Shown here piece by piece: positions 8,348-17,974 of a stretch of 64,000 nt of DNA. Source of the stretch: Arthrobacter sp. AZCC_0090 (GTDB lineage Bacteria; Actinomycetota; Actinomycetes; Actinomycetales; Micrococcaceae); assembly GCF_014207375.1 (NCBI RefSeq), contig NZ_JACHEE010000005.1:186001-250000 (forward strand). The letters are read 5' to 3'. The translations under genes were made by a program, and so were the position numbers. Position 1 is the stretch's first letter, and each line of letters starts with the position of its first letter. Below the pieces are notes generated by a model. It made no database searches. It was not told the DNA's origin and saw only the letters and a list, made by a program, of their open reading frames with translations.

Positions 8348-9658
8348 TTAATCGCCTTTCACATTAACAGTCAGAGAAGTGGGCAATGATGCGTACTGAA
8401 AGTACGAGACTAAGGTTGGGTTGACGCCAACCTTAGAAGAGACAACTAGTGTCGCGATCATGGCATAAATGGTAGCTCCCGCGGCACTCGCGATTGATAC
8501 ACCCACCACTCCGATGGTCGGCGCCCCGAGAAGACACACTCCCGCAACGACTACCAGCAAAATTGCATTCAACACAAGTGCCGGGTGCTCTAAGCCTGCG
8601 GTCACCATCAGGGTATTTACCTGGCCGAAAAAGAGGGTGACATATGCGCCGATGCACAAAACAAGGGTTGGGATTGCCGCATCCTGATATCCACCGCCAA
8701 AAAGCCTCAGGACCACTCCTGGCAGGTAGGAAATGGTCACGAGTAACGGGACTGCCACGACCATGGCCATCAACGCAGCCCGGCCGCACTCTTCACTCAG
8801 TTCTTCCCTGCGCCCCGAATAGGCCAACGCGGCGAATTTCGGAGCAAGGTACGAAGTCTGTATGCCCGGAAAGATGCTGATAAAGCTCGCGATCCGGGCT
8901 GCAGCCGTGTACTGAGCGACTTGGGAGCCAGTTCCCACAAAACCGAGACTAAGTTGTGGAACCCAAACCAAGGCAAAGAACAGCAGCGATGTGCCCATCA
9001 GGGAGGCAAGGCTTGAAAGGTGCTTTCGAATGAAGAGCAAGCCCTCGACCCAGTCCATCTTTCCGTGGAAAGAAATCGCCGACCGGGCAGAATTCAGCGC
9101 CCATAGTGCGGTTATCGCACCCGCGGCCAGCAGAGCGAGCAGCACGGTGAGCACGGTCGGCTTACCGAGAAGCATCTCAGTTCCAACGAACAGAATAGTC
9201 AACCAAGGAGCCAAACCAAGCTCCGCCAAAATCCCGGCGACCAACCGCCCGGAGCCTCGGAGAACCGCTCCTGCAAAAACACTGAGAGCGTAGAAAACCG
9301 TCATGAGACCAACGCAAGCGGCTTCCGGAAAATGGTGTGCAGAGGCGGGTAATGGCAACAGCCCCGAGGTAAGTAGCCCGAAGAGCAGTGCGCCGGCAAT
9401 GCTTGATGCTGCCCAGCACCCAGCTCGCAGCCAACAGGCTTCAATGGCATGGCCGTGCTGCCCCGAGGCGATCCTTCTCAGGACCAGATTGTCTGTTCCG
9501 AAGCGCCCCATGGTACCAGCCAAGTTCATCAACGTGAAAAGGACGAAAACCACACCTGCATCGTCAAGGTTCAAAGCCCTCGAGATCAGAATCACTTGGA
9601 GGAAAGTTCCCGCCATCGCAATCCCTCGGGCCGCAATAGCGTAAGCGCGTGATCGCAC
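8348..9658 (-). CDS. Oligosaccharide flippase, Wzx-like (MATE/MVF superfamily)
   Basis: The 436-residue, strongly hydrophobic protein has about 12 membrane segments and starts with SRAYAIAARGIAMAGTFLQV, the usual polysaccharide biosynthesis protein N-terminus. It should flip undecaprenyl-pyrophosphate-linked oligosaccharide across the cytoplasmic membrane. The start is GTG 9658, overlapping the epimerase stop by one base (TAGTG). I find no Wzy-type polymerase gene next to it, which is unusual for a Wzx-dependent pathway. The assignment to the flippase class is based on topology, length and context. Confidence 0.83.
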   Translation of the reverse strand: MRSRAYAIAARGIAMAGTFLQVILISRALNLDDAGVVFVLFTLMNLAGTMGRFGTDNLVLRRIASGQHGHAIEACWLRAGCWAASSIAGALLFGLLTSGLLPLPASAHHFPEAACVGLMTVFYALSVFAGAVLRGSGRLVAGILAELGLAPWLTILFVGTEMLLGKPTVLTVLLALLAAGAITALWALNSARSAISFHGKMDWVEGLLFIRKHLSSLASLMGTSLLFFALVWVPQLSLGFVGTGSQVAQYTAAARIASFISIFPGIQTSYLAPKFAALAYSGRREELSEECGRAALMAMVVAVPLLVTISYLPGVVLRLFGGGYQDAAIPTLVLCIGAYVTLFFGQVNTLMVTAGLEHPALVLNAILLVVVAGVCLLGAPTIGVVGVSIASAAGATIYAMIATLVVSSKVGVNPTLVSYFQYASLPTSLTVNVKGD

Positions 9659-10803
9659 TAAACTCGGGGATCTGTGAGCCGCAGCCCAGCACGCTGACGA
9701 TGGCTATGGGCCGCAGAGCGAATGAACCCAACTACCCTGCGGGATGTGTCGCTAATTTGATAGTCCGCAGGAGGAGCCACGTAACCGTCCTCTGCTACTT
9801 GCTGAAGGGTCATATCGATTGCGTCCAAAATGCTTTCCTTCCGGAGCCCCGAGGTGATGATGCTGCCCGTATCCAAAGACTCTGGACGCTCGATGAAATC
9901 TCGGAGCGTGACCGCAGCGAACCCCAGTAACGAGGACTCTTCGCTAATCGTCCCGCTGTCGGAGAGCACAATCAGGGCGTCCTTCTGGAGCTTGACATAG
10001 TCATTGAAACCAAACGGCGGGTGTAAAATGACGCCTGACTTCAACTCCTCCGGCTGGCCTTCCAGCCGCTTCCGAGTCCTCGGATGGGTCGAAAGAAGCA
10101 CAGGGACTTGGTACTTTTGACCCACGGCGTTGAGTGCTTCCAAAACAGTCCTGAGACGTTCCGGGCTATCGACATTCTCTTCGCGATGCAGGCTCACCAA
10201 AACGTATTGCCCCGGGATGAGGCCTTGCCGCTCCACAACGTCACTGGCGTCAATCGCGCTAGCGTTGGCAGTCAAGACTTCCTGCATCGGAGAACCCGTA
10301 AGCAGGATCCTGGAGGGGTGAATTCCTTCGGCCAGAAGATTGCGCCGCGCGTGTTCCGTGTACACCAAGTTGTAGTCAGAGACATGGTCCACAAGACGGC
10401 GATTGACCTCTTCCGGCACGTTCTCGTCAAAGCAACGGTTGCCCGCCTCCATATGAAAAACGGGGATCTTCAAACGGCGCGCTATGACGGCGGAGATACA
10501 GCTGTTCGTGTCGCCCAGCACCACCATCGCGTCCGGCTTCTCCTCGAGGAGCACGGCTTCCACCTTGGTTAGAATTGATCCCAAAACCGCGCCGAGCGAC
10601 GAGACGTCCGCAGCCAGGAAGTGGTCTGGCTTTCTAAGCCCCAAATCCTCGAAGAAAATTTCGTTCAGTTCATAGTCGTAGTTCTGCCCGGTGTGAATCA
10701 GTACGTGGTCCGTGTACTTCTCCAAGCGTTTGATAGTGGCAGCAAGCCGAATAATTTCAGGGCGAGTGCCAACGACAGTGGCAACCTTGAGCTTGAAAGA
10801 CAT
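9658..10803 (-). CDS. wecB: UDP-N-acetylglucosamine 2-epimerase family (FnlC/CapG-like)
   Basis: The 381-residue enzyme has the family start VVGTRPEIIRLAATIKRL, then GDTNSCISAVIARRLKIPVF, HMEAGNRCFDENVPEEVNRR and, near the end, SDSGTISEESSLLG. Located directly after FnlA-like and FnlB-like genes, it most probably acts as CapG/FnlC, the C2-epimerase that finishes UDP-N-acetyl-L-fucosamine, rather than making UDP-ManNAc. The EAGNRCFDENVPEE variant (instead of EAGLRTGD) is what I associate with the FnlC/CapG branch. It is in the middle of the minus-strand operon, six bases after the fnlB stop. Confidence 0.9.
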   Translation of the reverse strand: MSFKLKVATVVGTRPEIIRLAATIKRLEKYTDHVLIHTGQNYDYELNEIFFEDLGLRKPDHFLAADVSSLGAVLGSILTKVEAVLLEEKPDAMVVLGDTNSCISAVIARRLKIPVFHMEAGNRCFDENVPEEVNRRLVDHVSDYNLVYTEHARRNLLAEGIHPSRILLTGSPMQEVLTANASAIDASDVVERQGLIPGQYVLVSLHREENVDSPERLRTVLEALNAVGQKYQVPVLLSTHPRTRKRLEGQPEELKSGVILHPPFGFNDYVKLQKDALIVLSDSGTISEESSLLGFAAVTLRDFIERPESLDTGSIITSGLRKESILDAIDMTLQQVAEDGYVAPPADYQISDTSRRVVGFIRSAAHSHRQRAGLRLTDPRV

Positions 10804-10809
10804 CGCTTC

Positions 10810-11901
10810 CTAAACTTCCTCTGCAAAGGTATCGGGGTTCGATGGATCGAATATGTCATTCGTCCAAAACATCGTATAGAGATCCGAGTCACCCGTATTT
10901 GTAATGTTGTGGGTCCACAGAGTGGGCATGTCGATCGCAACGGGCGCGGAACCGTCAACCTTGAAACGAAGGACTTCATCTGTGAACAAGCGTCGCATTG
11001 CGATTTCTGCTTGCCCTGAGAGCACAACAAAACGCTCAATCTTACGGCGATGGAAATGCTGCCCCCGAGTGACGCCAGGGACGGTCGTAGAAAAGGACGT
11101 CTGGCCATCTCCGCCGCGAGACCGGCAAACTTCAAAAAAGCTGCCTCGGGCGTCAGCTTGGCGGTTGAGCGCGAAGGGGAGCTCCTGTCCGACCCGGAAG
11201 GCGCGGTAAGTGTTAAAAAGGTCCAAATCAAAGGCAGACGCAACATTCGGGATATCGCCGCTGTGGTAGGTGGCCGCAAAATCCTGAAGTTGAACCAAAA
11301 CAGCCGAAACGGTGCGGCGGGAGGCCAAACCTTCCATCGCGTTTATGGGAACGGAGCCCATGAGAACCTCCGCCGCATTTTGGGCGTGCAACAGGAGAAG
11401 TTCTTTGTCGTCCTTCACCTCAGGCGTTTGCCCGGATTGAAGCAAGTGGCAGAACGTTGCCACAACAGAGTTATAGAACGGTCGACCGTGCTCACCGAAC
11501 AAGTTCGGCAGCAGCACGTCGGTATAGCTGGCCCCAACGAAATCTGCGGCGGCTTTGAGGATCGACCCGGCTTCCGCTTTCGCGTTGCCGTAGATGGTCC
11601 CGTTTCCCGACTGGATCGAGTTGGCGTACACGACCTCATGCGGCGGCCGCTCCGCAGTCCGCAAGGCCTGGGCAAGTTGCTGCGCCAGTTCTACGTTCCC
11701 CATGCGAACTTCATCGTCATTGCCGCGGTTCACGCCTGCAATATGGATTAGCCGCTCGCTACCGCTGATGCCGGCGGCCGTAGTAGTGAGATCGTACGCT
11801 GTGCCAAGTTCCAAAGCCGTTGAGCGTCCGCCGAGACCATGGACGAGGGCCCTCGTGTGAAAGCCGAGGAACCCTCCGGCACCGGAAAGAGCGACTCTCA
11901 C
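10810..11901 (-). CDS. fnlB: Bifunctional SDR-cupin protein of UDP-L-FucNAc synthesis (FnlB/CapF-like)
   Basis: The 363-residue protein has an N-terminal short-chain dehydrogenase-like domain (VALSGAGGFLGFHTRALVHG) and a C-terminal cupin domain (about residues 245-363, with GVTRGQHFHRRKIERFVVL supplying metal ligands). In Staphylococcus CapF this pairing converts the FnlA/CapE product, via epimerisation by the cupin and NADPH reduction by the SDR, to UDP-N-acetyl-6-deoxy-L-talosamine. Start GTG 11901 overlaps the fnlA stop by GTGA. Length and domain order match the family. Confidence 0.9.
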   Translation of the reverse strand: MRVALSGAGGFLGFHTRALVHGLGGRSTALELGTAYDLTTTAAGISGSERLIHIAGVNRGNDDEVRMGNVELAQQLAQALRTAERPPHEVVYANSIQSGNGTIYGNAKAEAGSILKAAADFVGASYTDVLLPNLFGEHGRPFYNSVVATFCHLLQSGQTPEVKDDKELLLLHAQNAAEVLMGSVPINAMEGLASRRTVSAVLVQLQDFAATYHSGDIPNVASAFDLDLFNTYRAFRVGQELPFALNRQADARGSFFEVCRSRGGDGQTSFSTTVPGVTRGQHFHRRKIERFVVLSGQAEIAMRRLFTDEVLRFKVDGSAPVAIDMPTLWTHNITNTGDSDLYTMFWTNDIFDPSNPDTFAEEV

Positions 11902-12953
11902 AGGTGTGCCCCGATCCGGCTCATTTTGCCAGCAGCGGCGAGTTCGCGCCGAACCTCGGGAAGCGTTAGGAGCAGATTCTCAATTTCGCGCACACCCATG
12001 CGCTCAACCGTGTGAGAGTCATAGTCAGAGTAGTTGGACTGATTCACATCTCCCGATTCGAAAAACAGGCTGTAGTTCAGGTCGCGATTGTCTGCGGGCA
12101 CCTTGAAGTAGTCGCCCATGTCCTCTGCACGCGTGAGTTCTTCCCGCGTAGCAAGAGCTTCAGATAGTTTTTCCGCATGGCGAGTGCCAATCACCCGGAC
12201 TTCAGACTCCGACTCGAACAGGTTTGCGATTGCTTGCGCCAGGTCTGCAATGGTGGATGCCTGAGCCTTCTTGACAAAGAGATCGCCCTGGCGGGCATTT
12301 GCGAAAGCAAACTCCACGAGGTCGACCGAATCAGCCAGAGACATAAGGAATCTAGTCATCTCCGGATTAGTCACGGTTAGCTCTTTTCCGGCCTTGATCT
12401 GGTTGATGAACAGTGGGATCACCGAACCGCGAGAGTACATGACATTGCCATATCTGACACAAGAAACTACTGTTTCCGCATTGGGGTTGTTAAGCCCATG
12501 GGATTGCGCCACCTTTTCCATCATGGCCTTACTCATGCCCATGGCATTTACAGGGTAAACAGCCTTGTCTGTACTGAGGCAAACAACGGAGGATATCGAG
12601 TTCCTCTCGGCTGCGCGGACAACGTTCTCGCTACCCAATATGTTGGTTCGAACGGCCTCAATAGGGAAGAACTCGCATGATGGAACCTGCTTGAGCGCGG
12701 CGGCATGGAAAACAAAGTCAGCATTCTTCATCGCTCGATCAACACTGTCGAAGTCGCGGACGTCGCCCACGTAGAACTTTAACCGGGGATCCGGAAGTTC
12801 GTGTCTCATCGCATCTTGCTTAGCCTCATCTCGGCTCAGAATGCGGATCTGCTCGACGTCCGTTTCCAGAAGTTTTTTCGCAACAGTATGACCAAATGAT
12901 CCTGTACCACCTGTAATCACAATTTGCCTGCCAGAGTAACTGGAGTTTGTCAC
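11898..12953 (-). CDS. fnlA: UDP-GlcNAc 4,6-dehydratase/5-epimerase (FnlA/CapE-like)
   Basis: This is an NAD-dependent SDR enzyme and the first step of UDP-L-FucNAc synthesis. It shows the Rossmann motif ITGGTGSFGHTVAKKLL and the family's TDK catalytic motif in CLSTDKAVYPVNAMGMSK. I chose GTG 12953 (351 residues) because GGAAGG lies six bases upstream; an in-frame ATG at 12974 has no ribosome site. It is followed without a gap by fnlB and then the epimerase, the complete three-gene set seen in Staphylococcus capEFG and Escherichia fnlABC. Confidence 0.9.
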   Translation of the reverse strand: MTNSSYSGRQIVITGGTGSFGHTVAKKLLETDVEQIRILSRDEAKQDAMRHELPDPRLKFYVGDVRDFDSVDRAMKNADFVFHAAALKQVPSCEFFPIEAVRTNILGSENVVRAAERNSISSVVCLSTDKAVYPVNAMGMSKAMMEKVAQSHGLNNPNAETVVSCVRYGNVMYSRGSVIPLFINQIKAGKELTVTNPEMTRFLMSLADSVDLVEFAFANARQGDLFVKKAQASTIADLAQAIANLFESESEVRVIGTRHAEKLSEALATREELTRAEDMGDYFKVPADNRDLNYSLFFESGDVNQSNYSDYDSHTVERMGVREIENLLLTLPEVRRELAAAGKMSRIGAHL

Positions 12954-13002
12954 GCTAGACCTTCCATTTCGCATTAGTTATGTGCCGACGATATTTGGCG
13001 AG

Positions 13003-14136
13003 TCATCGTTGGGGTGAGACAAATGAATTAATCGTGTCTGTCACTCTGGAAAACTGTTGCGGACTGAGAGCAGAACCAGAGGGCAACGTCAGCCCATTAA
13101 GGAAAAACTTCTCAGACGTACCGTCCACCAGTCGTCCGGCCGAAGCAAAAACGGGCTGCAAGTGCATGGGCTTCCATAACGGCCGGGCCTCTATATTGCA
13201 TTCCGTCATGTAGCCGGCGAGCTCCGCGGCAGTCCAACCGGCCTCAGCGGGGTCTATCACCACCGACGTCAACCAGCAATTATCCAAATGGTCGTCGTCC
13301 GCCCCAAATAGACTCACGCCCGGAATGTCGTTGAAAAATTCGCGGTACGCCTTGCGGTGCTGACGGCGCTTTGCAATCATCCCGTCCAAGCGGACGAGCT
13401 GTGCCCGTCCGAGAGCAGCCAACAAATTGCTCATCCGATAGTTGTACCCGATGTCAACGTGCTCATAGTGCGCCACAGCCTGCCGTGCCTGAGTCGCAAG
13501 ATACCTAACCCTGGATGCAACCTCGCCGTCTTCCGTCAAAAGCATCCCGCCCCCTGAAGTGGTCATGATCTTGTTTCCGTTGAAGGACACGATTGCCGTA
13601 TCACCGAAAGACCCAGCAGCACGACCATCTCGAACCGCGCCCAACGACTCCGCTGCGTCGGCGATCACGTGGAGTCCGAAACGCTTGGCAATGCGGTCGA
13701 TCTCAGTGAAATCGCAGACTTTGCCGAGGAGATCAACGGGAACGATGGCTTTGACGGGACGTCCTTCAGCCACCAGCGCTTCAGCTGCCTGTTCCAGCAG
13801 AGAAACGCTGATATTTCCGCTGGAATCACTGTCAATGAAATAGGGATGCGCGCCCGTGTAGCGGATTGCATTAGCTGTCGCCGCGAAGGTCATGCTGGAT
13901 GTTAGGACCAAGTCGCCTTCGCCAATTCCATAGCTCAGCAAGGCGAGGTGAAGTGCAGCGGTGCCGGAACTCAAGGCGACAGCAAACTTGCTACCCACGC
14001 GCTCGGCGAGTTCGGATTCGAAAGCGTCCACATCAGGCCCGAGCGGTGCAACCCAACCGGAACGCAAGGCCTCGAGGACATACTTTTCCTCCAAGTCACC
14101 AACGTCGGGGGAGGACATATAGATTTTCTGAGTCAT
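13003..14136 (-). CDS. DegT/DnrJ/EryC1 aminotransferase (PglE-like)
   Basis: The 377-residue PLP-dependent sugar aminotransferase has the family start SSPDVGDLEEKYVLEALRSG, an SSGTAALHLAL phosphate-binding region and the Schiff-base lysine in SFNGNKIMTTSGGGML. PglE aminates the C4 keto group of the PglF product using glutamate, giving UDP-4-amino-4,6-dideoxy-GlcNAc. ATG 14136 overlaps the stop of the PglF-like gene by ATGA and is preceded by GGAAGG, so the pair is coupled, as expected for successive steps. The FNGNK motif favours the PglE branch over other DegT enzymes, but substrate is inferred from context. Confidence 0.88.
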   Translation of the reverse strand: MTQKIYMSSPDVGDLEEKYVLEALRSGWVAPLGPDVDAFESELAERVGSKFAVALSSGTAALHLALLSYGIGEGDLVLTSSMTFAATANAIRYTGAHPYFIDSDSSGNISVSLLEQAAEALVAEGRPVKAIVPVDLLGKVCDFTEIDRIAKRFGLHVIADAAESLGAVRDGRAAGSFGDTAIVSFNGNKIMTTSGGGMLLTEDGEVASRVRYLATQARQAVAHYEHVDIGYNYRMSNLLAALGRAQLVRLDGMIAKRRQHRKAYREFFNDIPGVSLFGADDDHLDNCWLTSVVIDPAEAGWTAAELAGYMTECNIEARPLWKPMHLQPVFASAGRLVDGTSEKFFLNGLTLPSGSALSPQQFSRVTDTINSFVSPQR

Positions 14137-15950
14137 ATCAAACGCCTTCCGTTTATAACATCGCCCAGCGCCTGTCCCTGCTCAGTTGTCTCGCCAAAGT
14201 CCCACTCAGCGCCAACAAGCTCAAACGGCGCAAGCGACGGGATCTCAGTGTGAGAAATCTTCGGGTGAACGGGACGTTCTTCATTTTCGCCGGAGCCCAC
14301 GAGCTCTTCATGGAGTTTTTCTCCATGCCGCAACCCCGTGATCACAATTTTTATCTCACGGCCGGATTTCGCGATCATCCTCTCGGCCACGTCAAGAATC
14401 CGGACTGGCTCGCCCATGTCCAAAATTAGTACCTCGCCAGGCCGGCCGATTGCCCCAGCTTGGATCACCAATTGACACGCTTCGGGAATCGTCATGAAGT
14501 ACCTCGTGACATCCGGATGCGTCAAAGTCACTGGGCCGCCGGCCTCGATCTGCGCAGTGAAGGTGGGCAGCATGGAACCCCGACTGCCAATGACGTTACC
14601 GAATCGCACTGAAAGATAAGTCAGATTCGTATCTTTGGCAAACCATGCCGTCAGTCGTTCCCCAAGCCGCTTGGAAAAGCCGAGAACACTTGTAGGATTG
14701 GCTGCTTTATCGGTGGAAATATTCACAAACGTTTCCACACCAACTGCTTTGGCGGCGTTGAGGACGTTCACGGTCCCCAAGACATTGGTCTGCCATGCCT
14801 CGTGTGGGTATTGCTCCAACATAGGTAGGTGTTTCAGTGCGGCAGCATGGAAAACCACATGCGGCGCGCGAGCCTTGAATATTTCCTCGATGGTCACACC
14901 GTCTCGAATGTCGGCCAAGACGACTTCGTTCGTGTCCAATAGGCCATGACCAGAGATCGAGATCTGCGTACCCTGGAGACCTGTCTCGTCCCGATCAAGC
15001 ATGATGATTTCCGAAGGAGAAAACCTCAACAGCTGCCTGCACAACTCCGAACCAATCGAACCGCCAGCGCCGGTTACCAAGACTCGTTTATCCGTGACAA
15101 AACTCGCGATCGATTCAAGTTCGGTGTCAACCGGGTGTCTCCCAATCAAATCTTCGATCGAAACGTCGCGAAGGTCCCCCAACTGTGCTTTGCCCTCAAG
15201 GATGTCAGATAGCAACGGCAGCACCAGCAGGCGCAAACCCGCAAGGTCGGCATGGTCAGATACCGCTCGGAGCAGGTCAGCATCTGCGCGGGCAATGGCA
15301 AAAATTAGAACCTCGGCCCCAGTTGCCTTTGCCACATCGGTCAGATCAGCACAAACCCCCAGAACGGGAACACCGTGAAGCCGAAAACGCTGCTTTTTCG
15401 GATCGTCGTCAATGAGCCCCACTGGCTTAAACGGTGAGTACCGGTCGCGGTTCATCAGTTGCACGACATGTTGGCCGAGATGTCCCGCACCGTACACCAG
15501 AGTTGGGGTTGCTTCCTCGCTGGGTCGGTAATCGCGTTCTTGCAGTACTCTGTGGAGCAGCCGCATTCCTGCCATAAGCACGAAGGCAATCAGGAGAGCA
15601 ATGAACGGCACACTTCGCGGGAAGTCATCGGATGCCGGTGTCAGCATCCGAGCCACTGTAAGTACCAGGCCGACAGTCGAGACCACAAGAAGCAGGCTTT
15701 GAGCCTCGTGACGCGACCCGTATGGATGCCTATAACTGTAAAGACCCAGAATTGAACCAACGAGGGCCTCAAGCACCGCAGCGGCCAGGACGAAAAAACC
15801 GACAAGGAGCGGTTGGACCCTCGTTGGGTCGAAATCCAAGCGAACCAGTGATGCAATCGGTAACGCAATCGTCCAGACTACGACGTCCAACAAATATTCA
15901 CGCCACCGGAATACCACGGGCGGCAATCCTCGCGAGTCGCTCCCAATCAT
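14133..15950 (-). CDS. Membrane UDP-GlcNAc 4,6-dehydratase (PglF/WbpM/CapD family)
   Basis: The 605-residue protein has four N-terminal transmembrane segments, a CoA-binding-like Rossmann domain (LVYGAGHLGQHVVQLMNRD) and a C-terminal SDR domain (VLVTGAGGSIGSELCRQLL) with the TDK catalytic motif in NISTDKAANPTSVLGFSKR. It removes water from UDP-GlcNAc to give the 4-keto-6-deoxy sugar with retained C5 configuration, in contrast to FnlA in the same operon, which also inverts C5. The two dehydratases thus feed two different deoxy-amino sugars. It is the first gene of the sugar-synthesis run, 86 bases downstream of the tyrosine kinase gene. Confidence 0.9.
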   Translation of the reverse strand: MIGSDSRGLPPVVFRWREYLLDVVVWTIALPIASLVRLDFDPTRVQPLLVGFFVLAAAVLEALVGSILGLYSYRHPYGSRHEAQSLLLVVSTVGLVLTVARMLTPASDDFPRSVPFIALLIAFVLMAGMRLLHRVLQERDYRPSEEATPTLVYGAGHLGQHVVQLMNRDRYSPFKPVGLIDDDPKKQRFRLHGVPVLGVCADLTDVAKATGAEVLIFAIARADADLLRAVSDHADLAGLRLLVLPLLSDILEGKAQLGDLRDVSIEDLIGRHPVDTELESIASFVTDKRVLVTGAGGSIGSELCRQLLRFSPSEIIMLDRDETGLQGTQISISGHGLLDTNEVVLADIRDGVTIEEIFKARAPHVVFHAAALKHLPMLEQYPHEAWQTNVLGTVNVLNAAKAVGVETFVNISTDKAANPTSVLGFSKRLGERLTAWFAKDTNLTYLSVRFGNVIGSRGSMLPTFTAQIEAGGPVTLTHPDVTRYFMTIPEACQLVIQAGAIGRPGEVLILDMGEPVRILDVAERMIAKSGREIKIVITGLRHGEKLHEELVGSGENEERPVHPKISHTEIPSLAPFELVGAEWDFGETTEQGQALGDVINGRRLI

Positions 15951-16036
15951 TGAATTCCCCCCAAGTGAATTCTCGTATGTTCAGAATGTCCATCACGCGG
16001 CCCGATGCGACGCGCGATTATGCCAAGCGCAAGGTG

Positions 16037-17428
16037 CTAACGTCGGCGAGACCGGGGCGCTTTGTCCTTGCCACGTCGTCCGGCCTCAACCGTCTCAGGT
16101 CGATAGTCGTAGTAGTCGTAGGAACCCCTTGTCCGTTCCACGCGGTTGACGACCAGGCCAAGCAGCCTCGCGTTCACTGCTTCCAGGTCGCTCACAGCTT
16201 GTTGCAATTCTCCCCTGTGAGTCCGCCCATCGGCGCTGACCACAAGCAACACCCCACTGGCCATCGATCCCAGAACCGCGGGATCCGTAACTGGAAGGAG
16301 CGGAGGGGCGTCGATAATAATGACTTCGTACTCTGATTCGAACCTCGACACGAGCTTCTCCATTGTCGGAGAACCCAAGAGTTCGCTGGGATTTGGCGCC
16401 GATCGTCCGGATGTCAAGACTTTCAGTTCGCCTCCGGGGCCCCAGCTTTGGATCGCTTCCTCCAAGGCAACCGAATGCGAAATTACTCCGGAGAGGCCTA
16501 CAGATCCTTCAAGACCAAGGTATTTGGCCACTCTTGGGCGCCGCAAATCCGCGTCAACCAGCAGTACCTTAGCTCCGCTTTCTGCCAACATGATGGCCAG
16601 ATTGACGGCAGTGGAAGTCTTACCTTCGCCCGGAATCGATGATGAAACAACCACAGTCTGTGCCCCACCACTGAGGTTGGTGAAATGCAAATGTGTTCGC
16701 AGTTGCCGGAAACTCTCCGCACGATGGTTAAACTTGTCGTGCTGGGTGACCAGCGGTGCTTTCTCTAGAGACGAGTCGATGGAGAAAGTACCCAAGATGC
16801 CCGCACTAACGATTCGCTCAACATCTGCCTGACTGCGAAGGCGCGTGTCAAATAGTTCTCGGGTCACCGCGAACCCAATGCCGGCGAGTAGCCCTAGAGC
16901 CAGTCCAATCGCGAGGTTAAGCGGCACGCGGGGCGACGAAGGAGACGTGGATGGCGCCGCCTCCTCAAAAACACTCAGACGAACGATTGTTACATCTTCA
17001 ACGTTGTTGACTGCGGTGATCAACTGCCTCGCCGTGGAGTTAGCGATCCGCGCTGCTTGATCCGGATTCGGATCCGTGGCAGTTATGTCGATGAGGACGG
17101 TTTGTGCTGGCGTGGTGGCTGCAACTTTCCCCACTAACTGGTTCATCCCCCCAGTTAGTTTCAACTCGTCAGCCACCGCCTGGAGCACCCTGGGACTGGT
17201 TGCCAAACTGACATAGGACGTGACTCGTTTTTCAGCGAATGTGTTGCCCTGAATGACATCTGTCGGGGAACTTCCACCCTTCACGGAGACGAACAGTTCG
17301 CTCCGTGACTGGTATTCCGGGGTCTGTAGCAAAGTAAATCCTGCGGCCAGGGCCAAGCCGATCAAGGCCGCCGCTACGATGGCAATCCATCGCTGCCGAA
17401 TCACGCGCAGGTAGTCCTTCAACTCCAT
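16037..17428 (-). CDS. Polysaccharide biosynthesis tyrosine autokinase (Wzc/CpsCD-type fusion)
   Basis: The 463-residue protein begins with a chain-length-determinant (Wzz) domain flanked by two membrane helices (RWIAIVAAALIGLALAAGF and VPLNLAIGLALGLLAGIGFA). A cytoplasmic BY-kinase domain follows with Walker A SSIPGEGKTSTAVN and Walker A' VLLVDADLRRP, and a C-terminal tyrosine cluster (YDYYDYRP) that should be autophosphorylated. It controls polymer length and export. The start ATG 17428 has GGGGAAAA upstream; the longer reading from 17473 has no ribosome site. The tyrosine phosphatase at 19058 is the natural partner. Kinase and adaptor are fused, as in Proteobacteria and many actinobacteria, not split as in Firmicutes. 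Confidence 0.9.
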   Translation of the reverse strand: MELKDYLRVIRQRWIAIVAAALIGLALAAGFTLLQTPEYQSRSELFVSVKGGSSPTDVIQGNTFAEKRVTSYVSLATSPRVLQAVADELKLTGGMNQLVGKVAATTPAQTVLIDITATDPNPDQAARIANSTARQLITAVNNVEDVTIVRLSVFEEAAPSTSPSSPRVPLNLAIGLALGLLAGIGFAVTRELFDTRLRSQADVERIVSAGILGTFSIDSSLEKAPLVTQHDKFNHRAESFRQLRTHLHFTNLSGGAQTVVVSSSIPGEGKTSTAVNLAIMLAESGAKVLLVDADLRRPRVAKYLGLEGSVGLSGVISHSVALEEAIQSWGPGGELKVLTSGRSAPNPSELLGSPTMEKLVSRFESEYEVIIIDAPPLLPVTDPAVLGSMASGVLLVVSADGRTHRGELQQAVSDLEAVNARLLGLVVNRVERTRGSYDYYDYRPETVEAGRRGKDKAPRSRRR

Positions 17429-17974
17429 TTTTTCCCCAACATTATTCCGCTGCGGACGCAGCTTTACCGTCATTCGAAGTCCGACACCGAAGCGCGTCGG
17501 TTCATTAAAACACGTTCACCGAACTCCTTCTGCCGCCTGGGCACTCCCTGCGAGATGATGACGTTGAAAATCGGGAGTTGGGAGCCACAGGCTATATGGC
17601 CAGATCCTATATACCACAACAAGGAAACCAGACGCCTTCGCCATTCCGAATGCCGGGAAAACTATGATATCTATGGGCTATGGGGAGGCATTTCCGGACG
17701 CAGGTGGCACGGCTGGATTTTCGTATCCGCAGGCCTTCAAAAAGGGTCGTAGCGTTCGTGTACCTGGTCTTCTTGGCCATTACGACTGCAGGTCTGTCCG
17801 CGCTGGCACTCTTGCGCTAGGCACGGAATCCAGACGCTGCACGGGCACGCCGATCTCCTGCGGACTGCCCGAGATGCGTAAAAAGCGCTCACGCGAACAC
17901 GCCGCAATCAGAAAAAGGCTATTCGCCATGCGCTGGTACCATCACAGAAGCTACGCCTAACTTCAAGGAACTTC
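17429..17974. other. 546-bp divergent intergenic region with promoters and one possible small ORF
   Basis: The stretch between the autokinase (minus) and the LCP gene (plus) holds both promoters. It includes AT-richer patches near 17600-17680 and a TATGAT element at 17663-17668. The only convincing coding candidate is the 46-codon ORF listed separately. Longer open frames here have no recognisable protein character. Confidence 0.5.
17680..17820 (+). CDS. Possible 46-residue single-pass membrane protein
   Basis: This is a short frame starting at ATG 17680 just downstream of a TATGAT -10-like element (17663-17668). It encodes a very basic N-terminus (MGRHFRTQVARLDFRIRRPS) followed by one clean hydrophobic helix (VVAFVYLVFLAITTAGLSAL) and a final Leu-Leu-Arg. 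The positive-inside then helix layout is what a small inner-membrane protein looks like. I do not recognise a family, and no good ribosome site is seen, so a chance ORF is possible. It lies upstream of the LCP gene in the glycan locus. Confidence 0.35.
   Translation: MGRHFRTQVARLDFRIRRPSKRVVAFVYLVFLAITTAGLSALALLR

Noticed and set aside
17664..17960. 98-codon frame overlapping the small membrane ORF
   Set aside because: Composition looks random and there is no hydrophobic or conserved segment; the 46-codon frame is the better candidate.
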